Program-made: the position numbers and the translations under genes
In this document: positions 46,393 to 54,052 of the stretch, piece by piece
Layout of the letters: every line of letters begins with the position of its first letter
How positions within the stretch are numbered: the stretch's first letter is position 1
Origin: VRUE01 sp963717375
Lineage (GTDB): Bacteria; Actinomycetota; Thermoleophilia; Solirubrobacterales; 70-9
Direction: 5' to 3'
DNA length: 64,000 bases
Assembly (NCBI GenBank): GCA_963717375.1
Contig: OY970329.1
Location: forward strand, 2,294,001-2,358,000
The notes under the pieces: generated by a model
What the model saw: only the letters and a program-made list of their open reading frames with translations
Databases searched by the model: none
Told to the model about the DNA's origin: nothing

Positions 46393-46850
46393 GCGAGCTC
46401 CTTTCTCAGTCGCTTGATTCCCTCGTGCAGGCTGCGCCGTGCCGCCTCCGGCGAGCAGCCGAGCGCGGCGGCGATCTCGTCGTGGGGGAGATCGCTGCCG
46501 TAGCGCAGGGCGACGGCGGCCCGCTGCTTCGGCGGCAGCGCCCCGACCTTTTCCCAGATCCCATCCACGGGCTCGGGATCGCTGACCGCCACCTCAGTGA
46601 CCTCGGCGACCGGCAGTGGACGGCGGCCGTTGGCGCGGTGGTGGTCGATCGCCTTGCGATGGGCGATGGTCAGCAGCCAGCCGCGCAGGTTGCTCGTGTC
46701 CTTCAGCTTTGGGTAGGCGCGGAGCGCCGCGAGAAAGGTCTCCTGAAAGCAGTCGTCGGCGTCGGTGCGACCGACCGCGCCGCGCAGGACGCCCATTACG
46801 TCGGCGGCGTGTTCCTCGAGGAGTGTCTGGAAGGGAGGCAATTTGGTCAC
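46389..46850 (-). CDS. ECF-type RNA polymerase sigma factor
   Basis: 153 residues. Region 2: DADDCFQETFLAALRAYPKLKDTSNLRGWLLTIAHRKAIDHHRANGR; region 4: LPPKQRAAVALRYGSDLPHDEIAAALGCSPEAARRSLHEGIKRLRKEL. Shorter than most ECF factors and with no visible anti-sigma neighbour. Overlap with ogt suggests a link to alkylation response, or simply cotranscription. Start GTG at 46850; a TTTAAT hexamer lies seven bases before it on the minus strand. Confidence 0.9.
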   Translation of the reverse strand: MTKLPPFQTLLEEHAADVMGVLRGAVGRTDADDCFQETFLAALRAYPKLKDTSNLRGWLLTIAHRKAIDHHRANGRRPLPVAEVTEVAVSDPEPVDGIWEKVGALPPKQRAAVALRYGSDLPHDEIAAALGCSPEAARRSLHEGIKRLRKELA

Positions 46851-46884
46851 TCGTGGGATTAAACGCTGCGAGACGGGCGGATGT

Positions 46885-46985
46885 GAGAGACGGATGCCCC
46901 TCCCCTGAAGACCGTTGCGCAGCAGGTCGCTTGTGGCGCTTCAGGCGGGGTCGCCAAGCCTTCCGGGGAGGGGCATCCGTCTCTC
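46885..46985. repeat. 101-base intergenic element with 26-base inverted-repeat arms
   Basis: 46885-46910 is the reverse complement of 46960-46985 except for one base; 21 bases at the outer ends match perfectly. The 49-base loop contains CTTCAGG (46939-46945), which is also a perfect partner for CCTGAAG at the inner end of the left arm (46904-46910), so two mutually exclusive folds exist. It lies between divergent sigma factor and nadC genes. Origin unknown: MITE-like remnant, protein-binding site or RNA element. Confidence 0.85.
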
Positions 46986-47010
46986 GATCGGGCCGAGTCG
47001 GCTCTTGATC

Positions 47011-47016
47011 TAGGGT
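47011..47016 (+). promoter_or_regulatory. Putative -10 element TAGGGT for nadC
   Basis: TAGGGT is followed by six bases and the ATG at 47023, as for the DMT transporter gene. If used, the nadC message is leaderless and the inverted repeat upstream is not transcribed with nadC. Confidence 0.45.
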
Positions 47017-47022
47017 GCGCTG

Positions 47023-47868
47023 ATGGCTGATCTTCGGGAGCTGGTGGCGGCGGCGCTGGCCGAGGATGTTGGCTCGGGGGACGTGACTTCAGAGGCGACG
47101 GTGCCCGCGGAGGCTCGGGGGCGGGCGCGGATCGTGCAGAAGCAGCCCGGCGTTGTTTTTGGGCTGGAGCTTGTTGGGGAGACGATGCGGCAGTGTGGGG
47201 TCGAGGACGTGGACAATCTGGTGGTCGAGGGGCAGTGGCGCGATTCCGTGCCCGCCGAGGTCCTGTTTGCCAGCGGTCCGGCAGCGGCACTGCTTGCGGC
47301 GGAGCGGACAGCGCTCAATTTCCTTGGCCACCTCTCCGGGGTGGCGACGCTGACCGCGCGCTTCGTCGAGGAGGTGGCGGGCACGGGAGCGGCGATTCTC
47401 GACACGCGCAAGACGACGCCGGGGCTGCGCGAGTTGGAGAAGGCCGCGGTCCTAGCCGGAGGCGGGCGCAACCACCGCATGGGCCTCTACGACGCGATCC
47501 TGATCAAGGAGAACCACATCGCCCTTGCCGGCAGCCTGGCCAAGGCGGTCTACGGCGCCCGCAGCAAGCATCCCGACCTGGCGGTCGAGGTCGAGTGCCG
47601 CAACCTCGACGAGGTCGCCTACGCGCTGGGAACCGGCGCCGACATCCTCCTGCTCGACAACATGGACCTCGAGACACTGCGCGGAGCGGTCAGGCTGCGC
47701 GACGAAAACGCCGCCGCCGGCAAGGGGCCCTCACTGGAGGCTTCGGGGGGCGTCGACTTGGAGACGATCAGGGGCATCGCCGAGACGGGCGTCGACCTGA
47801 TCTCCGTCGGCGCCATAACCCACTCGGCTCCCACGCTCGACTTCAGCATGCTGATCGAGCTCGCCTAG
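47023..47868 (+). CDS. nadC: Nicotinate-nucleotide pyrophosphorylase (quinolinate phosphoribosyltransferase)
   Basis: 281 residues: AEDVGSGDVTSEATVP at the start, AERTALNFLGHLSGVATLTARFVE, DTRKTTPGLRELEKAAVLAGGGRNHRMGLYDAILIKENHI, and VECRNLDEVAYAL, all QPRTase blocks. It converts quinolinate and PRPP to nicotinate mononucleotide in de novo NAD synthesis. nadA lies nearby at 48800; nadB is not in the window. Confidence 0.97.
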   Translation: MADLRELVAAALAEDVGSGDVTSEATVPAEARGRARIVQKQPGVVFGLELVGETMRQCGVEDVDNLVVEGQWRDSVPAEVLFASGPAAALLAAERTALNFLGHLSGVATLTARFVEEVAGTGAAILDTRKTTPGLRELEKAAVLAGGGRNHRMGLYDAILIKENHIALAGSLAKAVYGARSKHPDLAVEVECRNLDEVAYALGTGADILLLDNMDLETLRGAVRLRDENAAAGKGPSLEASGGVDLETIRGIAETGVDLISVGAITHSAPTLDFSMLIELA

Positions 47869-48714
47869 CTACTTCAGCAGGCGAGAAAGGCGTCGGTCCT
47901 TGAGCACCCGGCCGCCGGTCTGCTCCCTTGGGCAGTAGTTGGTCTGGTGCTCCGAGAAGAAGACCGCCTCGATTGTGGTGCCGCAGCGCGGGCAGGGTTG
48001 GCCCTCCCGCTTGTGGACCTGCAGCGGCATCGGCACCTTGTCCGGCAGCTGCTCGCTGATCGTCTCCTCGTAGTGCTCGATCGCGTCGCCGAGCACGTGT
48101 AGTGCGGCATGTAGTTGCTCTACCTCGTCGTCGTCGAGCTCCGAGCCTTTCTTGAACGGCGAGAGCCGTGCCTCCCAGAGGATCTCGTCGACCCAGGAGC
48201 GACCAATGCCGGCGATGTCCCGCTGGTGGCGCAGCAGCGGGTGAAGGTGTCGCGGCTGGTCGATCAGCGCGGCAAAGGCGTCGAGTGGGGGGGCGGGCCA
48301 AGCTTCGGGACCGAGGCTCGCGACCATCTCATCCTCGGCCACGACATCGGCGCTCAGCAGCTTTGCCCAGGCCCTTTGCTTGGTCCCGAACTCGCGCAGC
48401 CGCAGCTCTCGCCCGTCCTCGAGTCGCACCAGCACCCGGGAGGCCCGGTCTTTCGCCGAGGCCCGCTTGTCGAAAAGCCGCAGCCGTCCCGCCGACATCA
48501 GGTGGATCAAGAGGGCCAGATCCCCAAATTCGACGACGGGCATCTTGCCGACCCTTCTCACGCCGGTCACCTTCCGCCCCACCAACTCTTCCAGCGGCGG
48601 GTCAAAGGTCTTCATCACGTTCATCCCCGGCGCGAGCGCCGATTCGACCGAGGTCCCGGACAGTGCGGTGCTCAGTCTCCTGGCGGTGATCTCGACCTCT
48701 GGAAGCTCGGGCAT
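47869..48714 (-). CDS. Fpg/Nei-family DNA glycosylase, atypical
   Basis: 281 residues. The start must be the ATG giving PELPEVE, since Pro2 is the catalytic amine of this family; it lies six bases after TACCCT on the minus strand. Lys57 (VGKMP) and the H2TH region are kept. Unusual: GIGNxY reads GIGRSW, so the asparagine that contacts DNA is Arg172; the zinc finger has C241, C244 and C261 but Glu264 instead of the fourth cysteine; and the usual finger arginine is missing (SEHQTNYC). Probably excises oxidised bases, but from a divergent subfamily. Confidence 0.85.
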   Translation of the reverse strand: MPELPEVEITARRLSTALSGTSVESALAPGMNVMKTFDPPLEELVGRKVTGVRRVGKMPVVEFGDLALLIHLMSAGRLRLFDKRASAKDRASRVLVRLEDGRELRLREFGTKQRAWAKLLSADVVAEDEMVASLGPEAWPAPPLDAFAALIDQPRHLHPLLRHQRDIAGIGRSWVDEILWEARLSPFKKGSELDDDEVEQLHAALHVLGDAIEHYEETISEQLPDKVPMPLQVHKREGQPCPRCGTTIEAVFFSEHQTNYCPREQTGGRVLKDRRLSRLLK

Positions 48715-48720
48715 GTCAAG

Positions 48721-48730
48721 AGGGTAGACT
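48721..48730. promoter_or_regulatory. Overlapping divergent -10 elements for fpg-like gene and nadA
   Basis: AGGGTAGACT contains TAGACT (48725-48730, plus, for nadA) and, on the minus strand, TACCCT (48726-48721) six bases from the glycosylase ATG. The two share the central TA, so transcription in the two directions would compete. Confidence 0.45.
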
Positions 48731-48799
48731 TGAGCCACGTTCATTCGACTGGTTCAAGGCACCGTGCCGGGCCAGCGAACATCAGGAAAGGAAGGGCTC

Positions 48800-49831
48800 A
48801 TGCAAGAGCTCCCGACGATCCAACCCACGACACCGGACGCCCTCTCGCCCGAAGGGATCGCTGCCCTGAGCGCTGAGGTGCGGGCGCTGGCGGCTGAGCG
48901 CAACGCGGTGATCCTCGCCCACAACTACCAGTTGCCCGAGGTCCAGGACGTTGCCGATCACATGGGCGACTCGCTCGGGCTCTCGCGCGAGGCCGCGGCT
49001 ACCGACGCCGACGCGATCGCCTTCTGCGGTGTCCACTTCATGGCCGAGACAGCCTCGATCCTCTCGCCGGAGAAGACCGTCTTGATCCCCGATCTCGACG
49101 CTGGCTGCTCGCTCGCCGACTCGATCGATGCCGACCAGCTGCGCGCCTGGAAGGCCGAGCGCCCCGACGCGCTCGTCGTCATGTACGTCAACACCTCGGC
49201 CGAGGTCAAGGCTGAGACCGACTACTGCTGCACCTCCTCCAATGCGGTCAAGGTCGTCGAGCACATCTGGGAGGAGCACGGGGCCGATACCGAGATCCTC
49301 TTCGGCCCGGACATGTGGCTGGGCGCTTTTGTCGAGCGCGAGACCGGGATTCGCGAGGACCCCGAGCGACGCGCCCGCTTCCACATCTGGGACGGCGAGT
49401 GCCACGTCCACGCCGGCATCCGCCCCGGCGACATCGCCCAGACGCGGTCCGAACATCCCGAGGCCGAGCTGCTGATCCACCCCGAGTGCGGCTGTGCCAC
49501 CCAGGCGATGGAGTACGTCGCCGCCGGGGACATCGAGCCCGACGGCGTCCACATGCTCTCGACCTCGGGGATGCTCGAGCACGTCGAAGAGAACCCCGAG
49601 GGCAGCTTCATCGTCGCCACCGAGAACGGGATGCTCTATCCGCTCCAACAGGCGGCACCGCAGGCCAACCTGGTCGAGGCCAACCGGATGGCCTTCTGCA
49701 AGTACATGAAGATGATCACGCTGCCGAAGCTGCGCGACAGCCTGCTCGAGATGAAGTTCGAGGTCAGCGTGCCGGCCGAGATCGCGGCGCGGGCGAAGCT
49801 GCCGATCGAGCGCATGGTCGCGATCGGCTAG
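48800..49831 (+). CDS. nadA: Quinolinate synthase
   Basis: 343 residues from the ATG preceded by GGAAGG (48789-48794). NadA blocks: VILAHNYQLPEVQDVADHMGDSLGLSREA, the three 4Fe-4S cysteines in DAGCSLAD, DYCCTSSNA and HPECGCA, and the NTSAEVKAETD segment. It condenses iminoaspartate with dihydroxyacetone phosphate to quinolinate, the substrate of NadC. An upstream ATG at 48764 would only add a poorly conserved tail. Confidence 0.97.
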   Translation: MQELPTIQPTTPDALSPEGIAALSAEVRALAAERNAVILAHNYQLPEVQDVADHMGDSLGLSREAAATDADAIAFCGVHFMAETASILSPEKTVLIPDLDAGCSLADSIDADQLRAWKAERPDALVVMYVNTSAEVKAETDYCCTSSNAVKVVEHIWEEHGADTEILFGPDMWLGAFVERETGIREDPERRARFHIWDGECHVHAGIRPGDIAQTRSEHPEAELLIHPECGCATQAMEYVAAGDIEPDGVHMLSTSGMLEHVEENPEGSFIVATENGMLYPLQQAAPQANLVEANRMAFCKYMKMITLPKLRDSLLEMKFEVSVPAEIAARAKLPIERMVAIG

Positions 49832-49838
49832 CGCCAGA

Positions 49839-49844
49839 TATTGT
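49839..49844 (+). promoter_or_regulatory. Putative -10 element TATTGT for transketolase
   Basis: TATTGT lies eight bases before GTG 49853, and only eight bases after the nadA stop. It favours GTG 49853 over TTG 49841 as the start, since the TTG is inside the hexamer. Confidence 0.35.
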
Positions 49845-49852
49845 CCTCGCCC

Positions 49853-51682
49853 GTGCACGAGCTAGCCCAGCAACTTCGAGTCGATTCGGTCCGCGCCGCC
49901 GCCGCGGCCAACTCCGGCCACCCGACCTCCTCGATGTCGGCGGCGGACCTGATGGCGGTGCTCTTCACGAAGTACCTGCGCTACGACTTCGACGCCCCCG
50001 AGAACCCGGCGAACGACCACCTCGTCTTCTCCAAGGGCCACGCCTCGCCGCTGCTCTACTCGCTCTACAAGGCGGCCGGCGCGATCGACGACGAGGAGCT
50101 GCTCACCTTCCGCGAGTTCGGCTCGCGCCTGCAGGGTCACCCGACGCCTGAACTTCCCTGGGTCGACGTCGCCACCGGCTCGCTCGGCCAGGGCCTGCCG
50201 ATCTCGGTCGGGATCGCGCTCGCCGCCGACCGCCTCGAGCACTCTGACCTGCGGGTCTGGGCGCTCTGCGGTGACTCCGAGCTGGCCGAGGGATCGATGT
50301 GGGAGGCCTTCGAGCACGCCGGATTCGCGAAGCTCGACAACCTGATTGCCGTCGTCGACGTCAACCGGCTCGGCCAGCGCGGCCAGACCATGCACGGCTG
50401 GGACACCTCCTCGCTGGCGGCGCGCGCACGCGCCTGCGGCTGGGACGTGCAGGAGATCGACGGGCACGACCTCGAGGCGATCGACGCCGCCTACGGACGG
50501 GCGGTCGAGGCCGACCGGCCGGCGGCGATCTTCGCCCGCACCAAGAAGGGATCCGGCGTCGCCGCGGTCGAGGACCAGGAGAACCAGCACGGCAAGCCGC
50601 TCGCCGATCCCGAGGCCGCGGTCGAGGAGCTGGGTGGCATCCGCTCGCTCAGCGTCGAGGTCAACTCGCCGCCCGAGCCGAAGCCGTTCGAGATCGCGAA
50701 GACGCCGGTCGAGCGACCTTCCTACGAGGTCGGCGAGAAGGTCGCGACCCGGGCCGCCTACGGCGACGCTCTCGCGTGGATCGGCTCGATCGACGAGAAG
50801 GTCGTCGCGCTCGACGGCGAGGTCGGCAACTCGACCTACGCCGAACGCTTCGCCGCCAAGCACCCGGACCGCTTCTTCGAGATGTACATCGCCGAGCAGC
50901 AGATGGTCGCCGCCGCGGTCGGCATGCAGACCCGTGGCTGGAAGCCCTTTGCCTCCTCCTTCGGCGCCTTCCTCAGCCGCGCCTACGACTTCGTCCGCAT
51001 GGCGGCGATCTCCGACGCCGACCTGAAGCTCTGCGGATCGCACGTCGGCGTCTCGATCGGCCCCGATGGTCCCTCGCAGATGGCACTGGAAGACATCGCC
51101 TCGCTGCGCGCCGTCTTCGGCAGCGTCGTGCTCTACCCGAGCGACGCCAACCAGGCGGTGCAGCTGCTCGACGCGATGCGCGAGCACCGCGGCGTCAGCT
51201 ACCTGCGCACCACCCGCGAGGCGACGCCGGTGCTCTACGGGGCGGATGAGAGCTTCGAGATCGGCGGCAGCCACACGGTTCGCTCGAGCGGCGAGGACGC
51301 CGTGACCCTGATCGGGGCCGGCATCACCCTGCGTGAATGCCTCACCGCCGCCGACGAGCTCGCTACCAAGGGCATCGCCGCCCGCGTGATCGACCTCTAC
51401 TCGGTAAAGCCGGTTGACGCAGAGACCATCGTCAAGGCAGCCGATGAGACCGGCGCGATTCTCACCGTCGAGGACCACTGGGCGGAGGGCGGTATCGGCG
51501 AGACCGTCGCCGGCGTACTTGCCGAAGCCGGTTCGAGGACGCGCTTGACCCGACTTGCAGTGACCGGCAGGCCCGGCAGCGGCCCGCCGGAGTCGCTGTT
51601 GGCAGCGGCTGGGATCGATGCCGCTCACATTGTCGCCGCCGTTGAGCGCGCCGTAGAGGCGTCCGCGACAAGCAGCGCCTAA
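49853..51682 (+). CDS. tkt: Transketolase
   Basis: 609 residues from GTG 49853 (TTG 49841 possible). Thiamine-diphosphate domain: SMSAADLMAVLF, FSKGHASPLLYSLY, GSLGQGLPISVGIALA, CGDSELAEGSMWEAFEHAG with NLIAVVDVNRLGQ; pyrimidine domain: EVGNSTYAERF, YIAEQQMVAAAVGMQTRG; and the C-terminal domain. It moves two-carbon units in the pentose phosphate pathway. The size and motifs match the shorter transketolase group seen in animals and some actinobacteria rather than the 660-residue E. coli type. Confidence 0.95.
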   Translation: MHELAQQLRVDSVRAAAAANSGHPTSSMSAADLMAVLFTKYLRYDFDAPENPANDHLVFSKGHASPLLYSLYKAAGAIDDEELLTFREFGSRLQGHPTPELPWVDVATGSLGQGLPISVGIALAADRLEHSDLRVWALCGDSELAEGSMWEAFEHAGFAKLDNLIAVVDVNRLGQRGQTMHGWDTSSLAARARACGWDVQEIDGHDLEAIDAAYGRAVEADRPAAIFARTKKGSGVAAVEDQENQHGKPLADPEAAVEELGGIRSLSVEVNSPPEPKPFEIAKTPVERPSYEVGEKVATRAAYGDALAWIGSIDEKVVALDGEVGNSTYAERFAAKHPDRFFEMYIAEQQMVAAAVGMQTRGWKPFASSFGAFLSRAYDFVRMAAISDADLKLCGSHVGVSIGPDGPSQMALEDIASLRAVFGSVVLYPSDANQAVQLLDAMREHRGVSYLRTTREATPVLYGADESFEIGGSHTVRSSGEDAVTLIGAGITLRECLTAADELATKGIAARVIDLYSVKPVDAETIVKAADETGAILTVEDHWAEGGIGETVAGVLAEAGSRTRLTRLAVTGRPGSGPPESLLAAAGIDAAHIVAAVERAVEASATSSA

Positions 51683-51685
51683 AGC

Positions 51686-51719
51686 TTGCCTTGATAAGAC
51701 CTTAGGCGTACCGTAAGGT
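51686..51719 (+). promoter_or_regulatory. Promoter candidates with hairpin before the secreted-protein operon
   Basis: TTGCCT (51686) with TACCGT (51709), and TTGATA (51691) with TAAGGT (51714), each have a 17-base spacer. ACCTTAGG (51699-51706) can pair with CC and TAAGGT (51711-51719, one bulge), so a palindromic site overlaps the -10 region. GGAGAGG follows at 51746-51752, just before the TTG start. Confidence 0.5.
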
Positions 51720-51754
51720 TCCTCCTCGGCTGGATCAAGGGGTAAGGAGAGGGC

Positions 51755-54052
51755 TTGGGGCGTCTAGGGAAAGTCTTGCTAACTGCGTGTGCGGCAATCC
51801 TCATTGCCCCTGCGCTGGCAGGGGCTGCTGGTCCTCCTCAGATCAAAGTCTCCTGGGTGACCGAAGTCACCGCAACCGGAGCAAAGCTTCGGACCGAAAT
51901 AAATCCCAGCGGCCTCAAAACCAGCTACCGCTTCGAATACATCACCGACGCGGCGTACCGAGCGAACCTGGAAGCGGTCCCGCCTCGAGAAGGCTTCGCT
52001 GGTGCGGCGCAGGCTCCGTCCGGGAAAGAAGGGGGGGTCGGCTCGAGCACGAGTTTTGTCTCGGTAGTCGAACATGTCGGCCCACTCACCCCTGCCACGG
52101 TGTACCACTATCGGCCAGTAGCGACCAACGCGGCTGGGCCGCCTGTAGTGGGGTTGGAACGCGTCCTGGGAACACAAGAAAGCGTCCTAGTATTCCGCCT
52201 GCCCGACAATCGCGGCTGGGAGCTGGTCTCTCCGGCCGACAAGGACGGTGGTGCGATTGCGGCCCCCGAAGCGCTTTTTGGCGGCGGCGCAATCCAAGCT
52301 GCCGCTGTTGCTCCGCCGGATTCGAACTCACCGGCCATCACCTACGGCTCCGCCACTTCTTTTGGTGACGCCGCTGGCGCACCGCCTGCCAGCCAATACA
52401 CGTCGCTGCGAACCGGCTCGGGCTGGCGCACCGGGAATATTTCGACTCCGCTGGACTCTGGCGCTTACGGCGATAACCCTGATGGCGCCCCTTATCGCCT
52501 TTTTTCTTCCGACCTTTCGCACGCCTTGCTCTTCGGTGGGCTGGCCTGTCGAGGGGGGTTGGAAAGTTGCCAGGCACCGAACCAGCCGCTTCCCGGTGCC
52601 GGCGCGCCCGTCGGCTACATGGCCTATTACATGCGCGACAACGCCAGTGGCTCTCTCACCTCGCTGCTCAGATCCACTGACGTCGCCCGCAGTGCGGTCT
52701 CACCCCGGGCTTTCGAAGTGGAGCTTGCCGCCGCTAGCCCCGACCTATCTCACGTCGTGCTGTCGAGTTGCGCAAAGCTGACCGCTGACGCCAACGAGAT
52801 ACCCGCTGGGCCCGAACGGTGCAACGCGAACGCCCCCAACCTCTACGAGTGGTCGACCGCTGGCCTTGCATCGATCAACCACGGGACCCCGAATGCCGAA
52901 ATCGCCGCTCCAAGTGGCGCCGTCTCCAGGGACGGCTCGCGGGTCTACTGGGTCCAGGGCGGAAACCTTTTCCTGCGCGATGGCATCCAAACCGTTCAGG
53001 TCGACGCTGCACAAGGGGGAGGGGGGACCTTCCAGACCGCCACACCTGACGGCTCGGTCGCCTTTTTCAGTAAGGCCGGGCACCTGTACCGCTACACACT
53101 CGCGACGCACTCCGCCATCGACATCACACCGGCGGGAGGCATGGTGGGCGTTCTTGGTGCCTCCGCCGACGGAGCCTCGGTCTACTTCCAGGACGCGGGT
53201 GGGCTAGAGCTTTGGCACAACAACACGATCACGACGGTCGCCCCGGGGGCTGACGCCACAATCGCGAGTGACTACCCAGTTGCCACCGGGACCTCTCGGG
53301 TCAGTCCTGACGGAGCCCACGTCGCCTTCCTCTCAAAAGCCGAACTGGGCGGCTACGAAAATATCGACGCCAACACAGGTTTGCCGGACATCGAGCTTTA
53401 CCTCTATGGCCCGCCCGCTGCGGGTGGACTCGCGGAGCTTGTATGCACTTCTTGTAATCCCACCGGCGAACGCGCCGGTGGCTCCTCGACGATCCTGGGG
53501 GCCCCCGCCAACGGCACTATCCATGCATATAAGCCACGGGTTCTTTCCAGCGACGGCACACGCCTCTTCTTCGATTCCGAAGACGAGCTCGTGGCGCAGG
53601 ACAAAAATTCGCATTCCGATGTTTATGAGTGGGAGCTGCAGGGCGTCGGGGATTGCCAGCGCTCCCCCGGCTGCGTCAACCTGATCTCGAGTGGAATAGG
53701 CACGGAAGGCGCCTCCTTCCTCGATGCCACCGCCGACGGATCGGATGTCTTCTTCCTCACCAGCGAGGCACTGGTTGGAGAAGACCCCCCAGACTCAGTC
53801 GACGCTTACGACGCTAGGGTGAACGGTGGCTTCAGTGAAGCGCCGCAACGGATTTCTTGCCTCGGCGACCTCTGCCAGAGCCTGCCTTCCCCCCCTGAAG
53901 ATCCGACCCCGAGCACGCTGGTTCCGGGACCTGGCAACCCGCCGTTGCGGTTCGTCGGCCCGAAGCGGAAGAGGCACCTACGCCTTAGGCACCACAAAGG
54001 CCATGGGCATACGCACAGCACAGGCAAGCGCCACGCAGGGCGGGGACGATGA
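51755..54052 (+). CDS. Large secreted protein: fibronectin-like segment plus beta-propeller (PD40/TolB-type repeats)
   Basis: 765 residues from TTG. Signal peptide KVLLTACAAILIAPALAGAAG. Residues 27-130 form a fibronectin/Ig-like segment (INPSGLKTSYRFEYI, GPLTPATVYHYRPVATNAAG). From about 150 to 690 repeated SxDGxxVxF strands (TPDGSVAFFSK, SADGASVYFQD, SPDGAHVAFLS, SSDGTRLFFDS, TADGSDVFFLT) indicate a beta-propeller. The C-terminus is basic and His-rich (KRKRHLRLRHHKGHGHTH). Probably a surface or extracellular binding protein. The stop overlaps the next gene (ATGA). Confidence 0.8.
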   Translation: MGRLGKVLLTACAAILIAPALAGAAGPPQIKVSWVTEVTATGAKLRTEINPSGLKTSYRFEYITDAAYRANLEAVPPREGFAGAAQAPSGKEGGVGSSTSFVSVVEHVGPLTPATVYHYRPVATNAAGPPVVGLERVLGTQESVLVFRLPDNRGWELVSPADKDGGAIAAPEALFGGGAIQAAAVAPPDSNSPAITYGSATSFGDAAGAPPASQYTSLRTGSGWRTGNISTPLDSGAYGDNPDGAPYRLFSSDLSHALLFGGLACRGGLESCQAPNQPLPGAGAPVGYMAYYMRDNASGSLTSLLRSTDVARSAVSPRAFEVELAAASPDLSHVVLSSCAKLTADANEIPAGPERCNANAPNLYEWSTAGLASINHGTPNAEIAAPSGAVSRDGSRVYWVQGGNLFLRDGIQTVQVDAAQGGGGTFQTATPDGSVAFFSKAGHLYRYTLATHSAIDITPAGGMVGVLGASADGASVYFQDAGGLELWHNNTITTVAPGADATIASDYPVATGTSRVSPDGAHVAFLSKAELGGYENIDANTGLPDIELYLYGPPAAGGLAELVCTSCNPTGERAGGSSTILGAPANGTIHAYKPRVLSSDGTRLFFDSEDELVAQDKNSHSDVYEWELQGVGDCQRSPGCVNLISSGIGTEGASFLDATADGSDVFFLTSEALVGEDPPDSVDAYDARVNGGFSEAPQRISCLGDLCQSLPSPPEDPTPSTLVPGPGNPPLRFVGPKRKRHLRLRHHKGHGHTHSTGKRHAGRGR

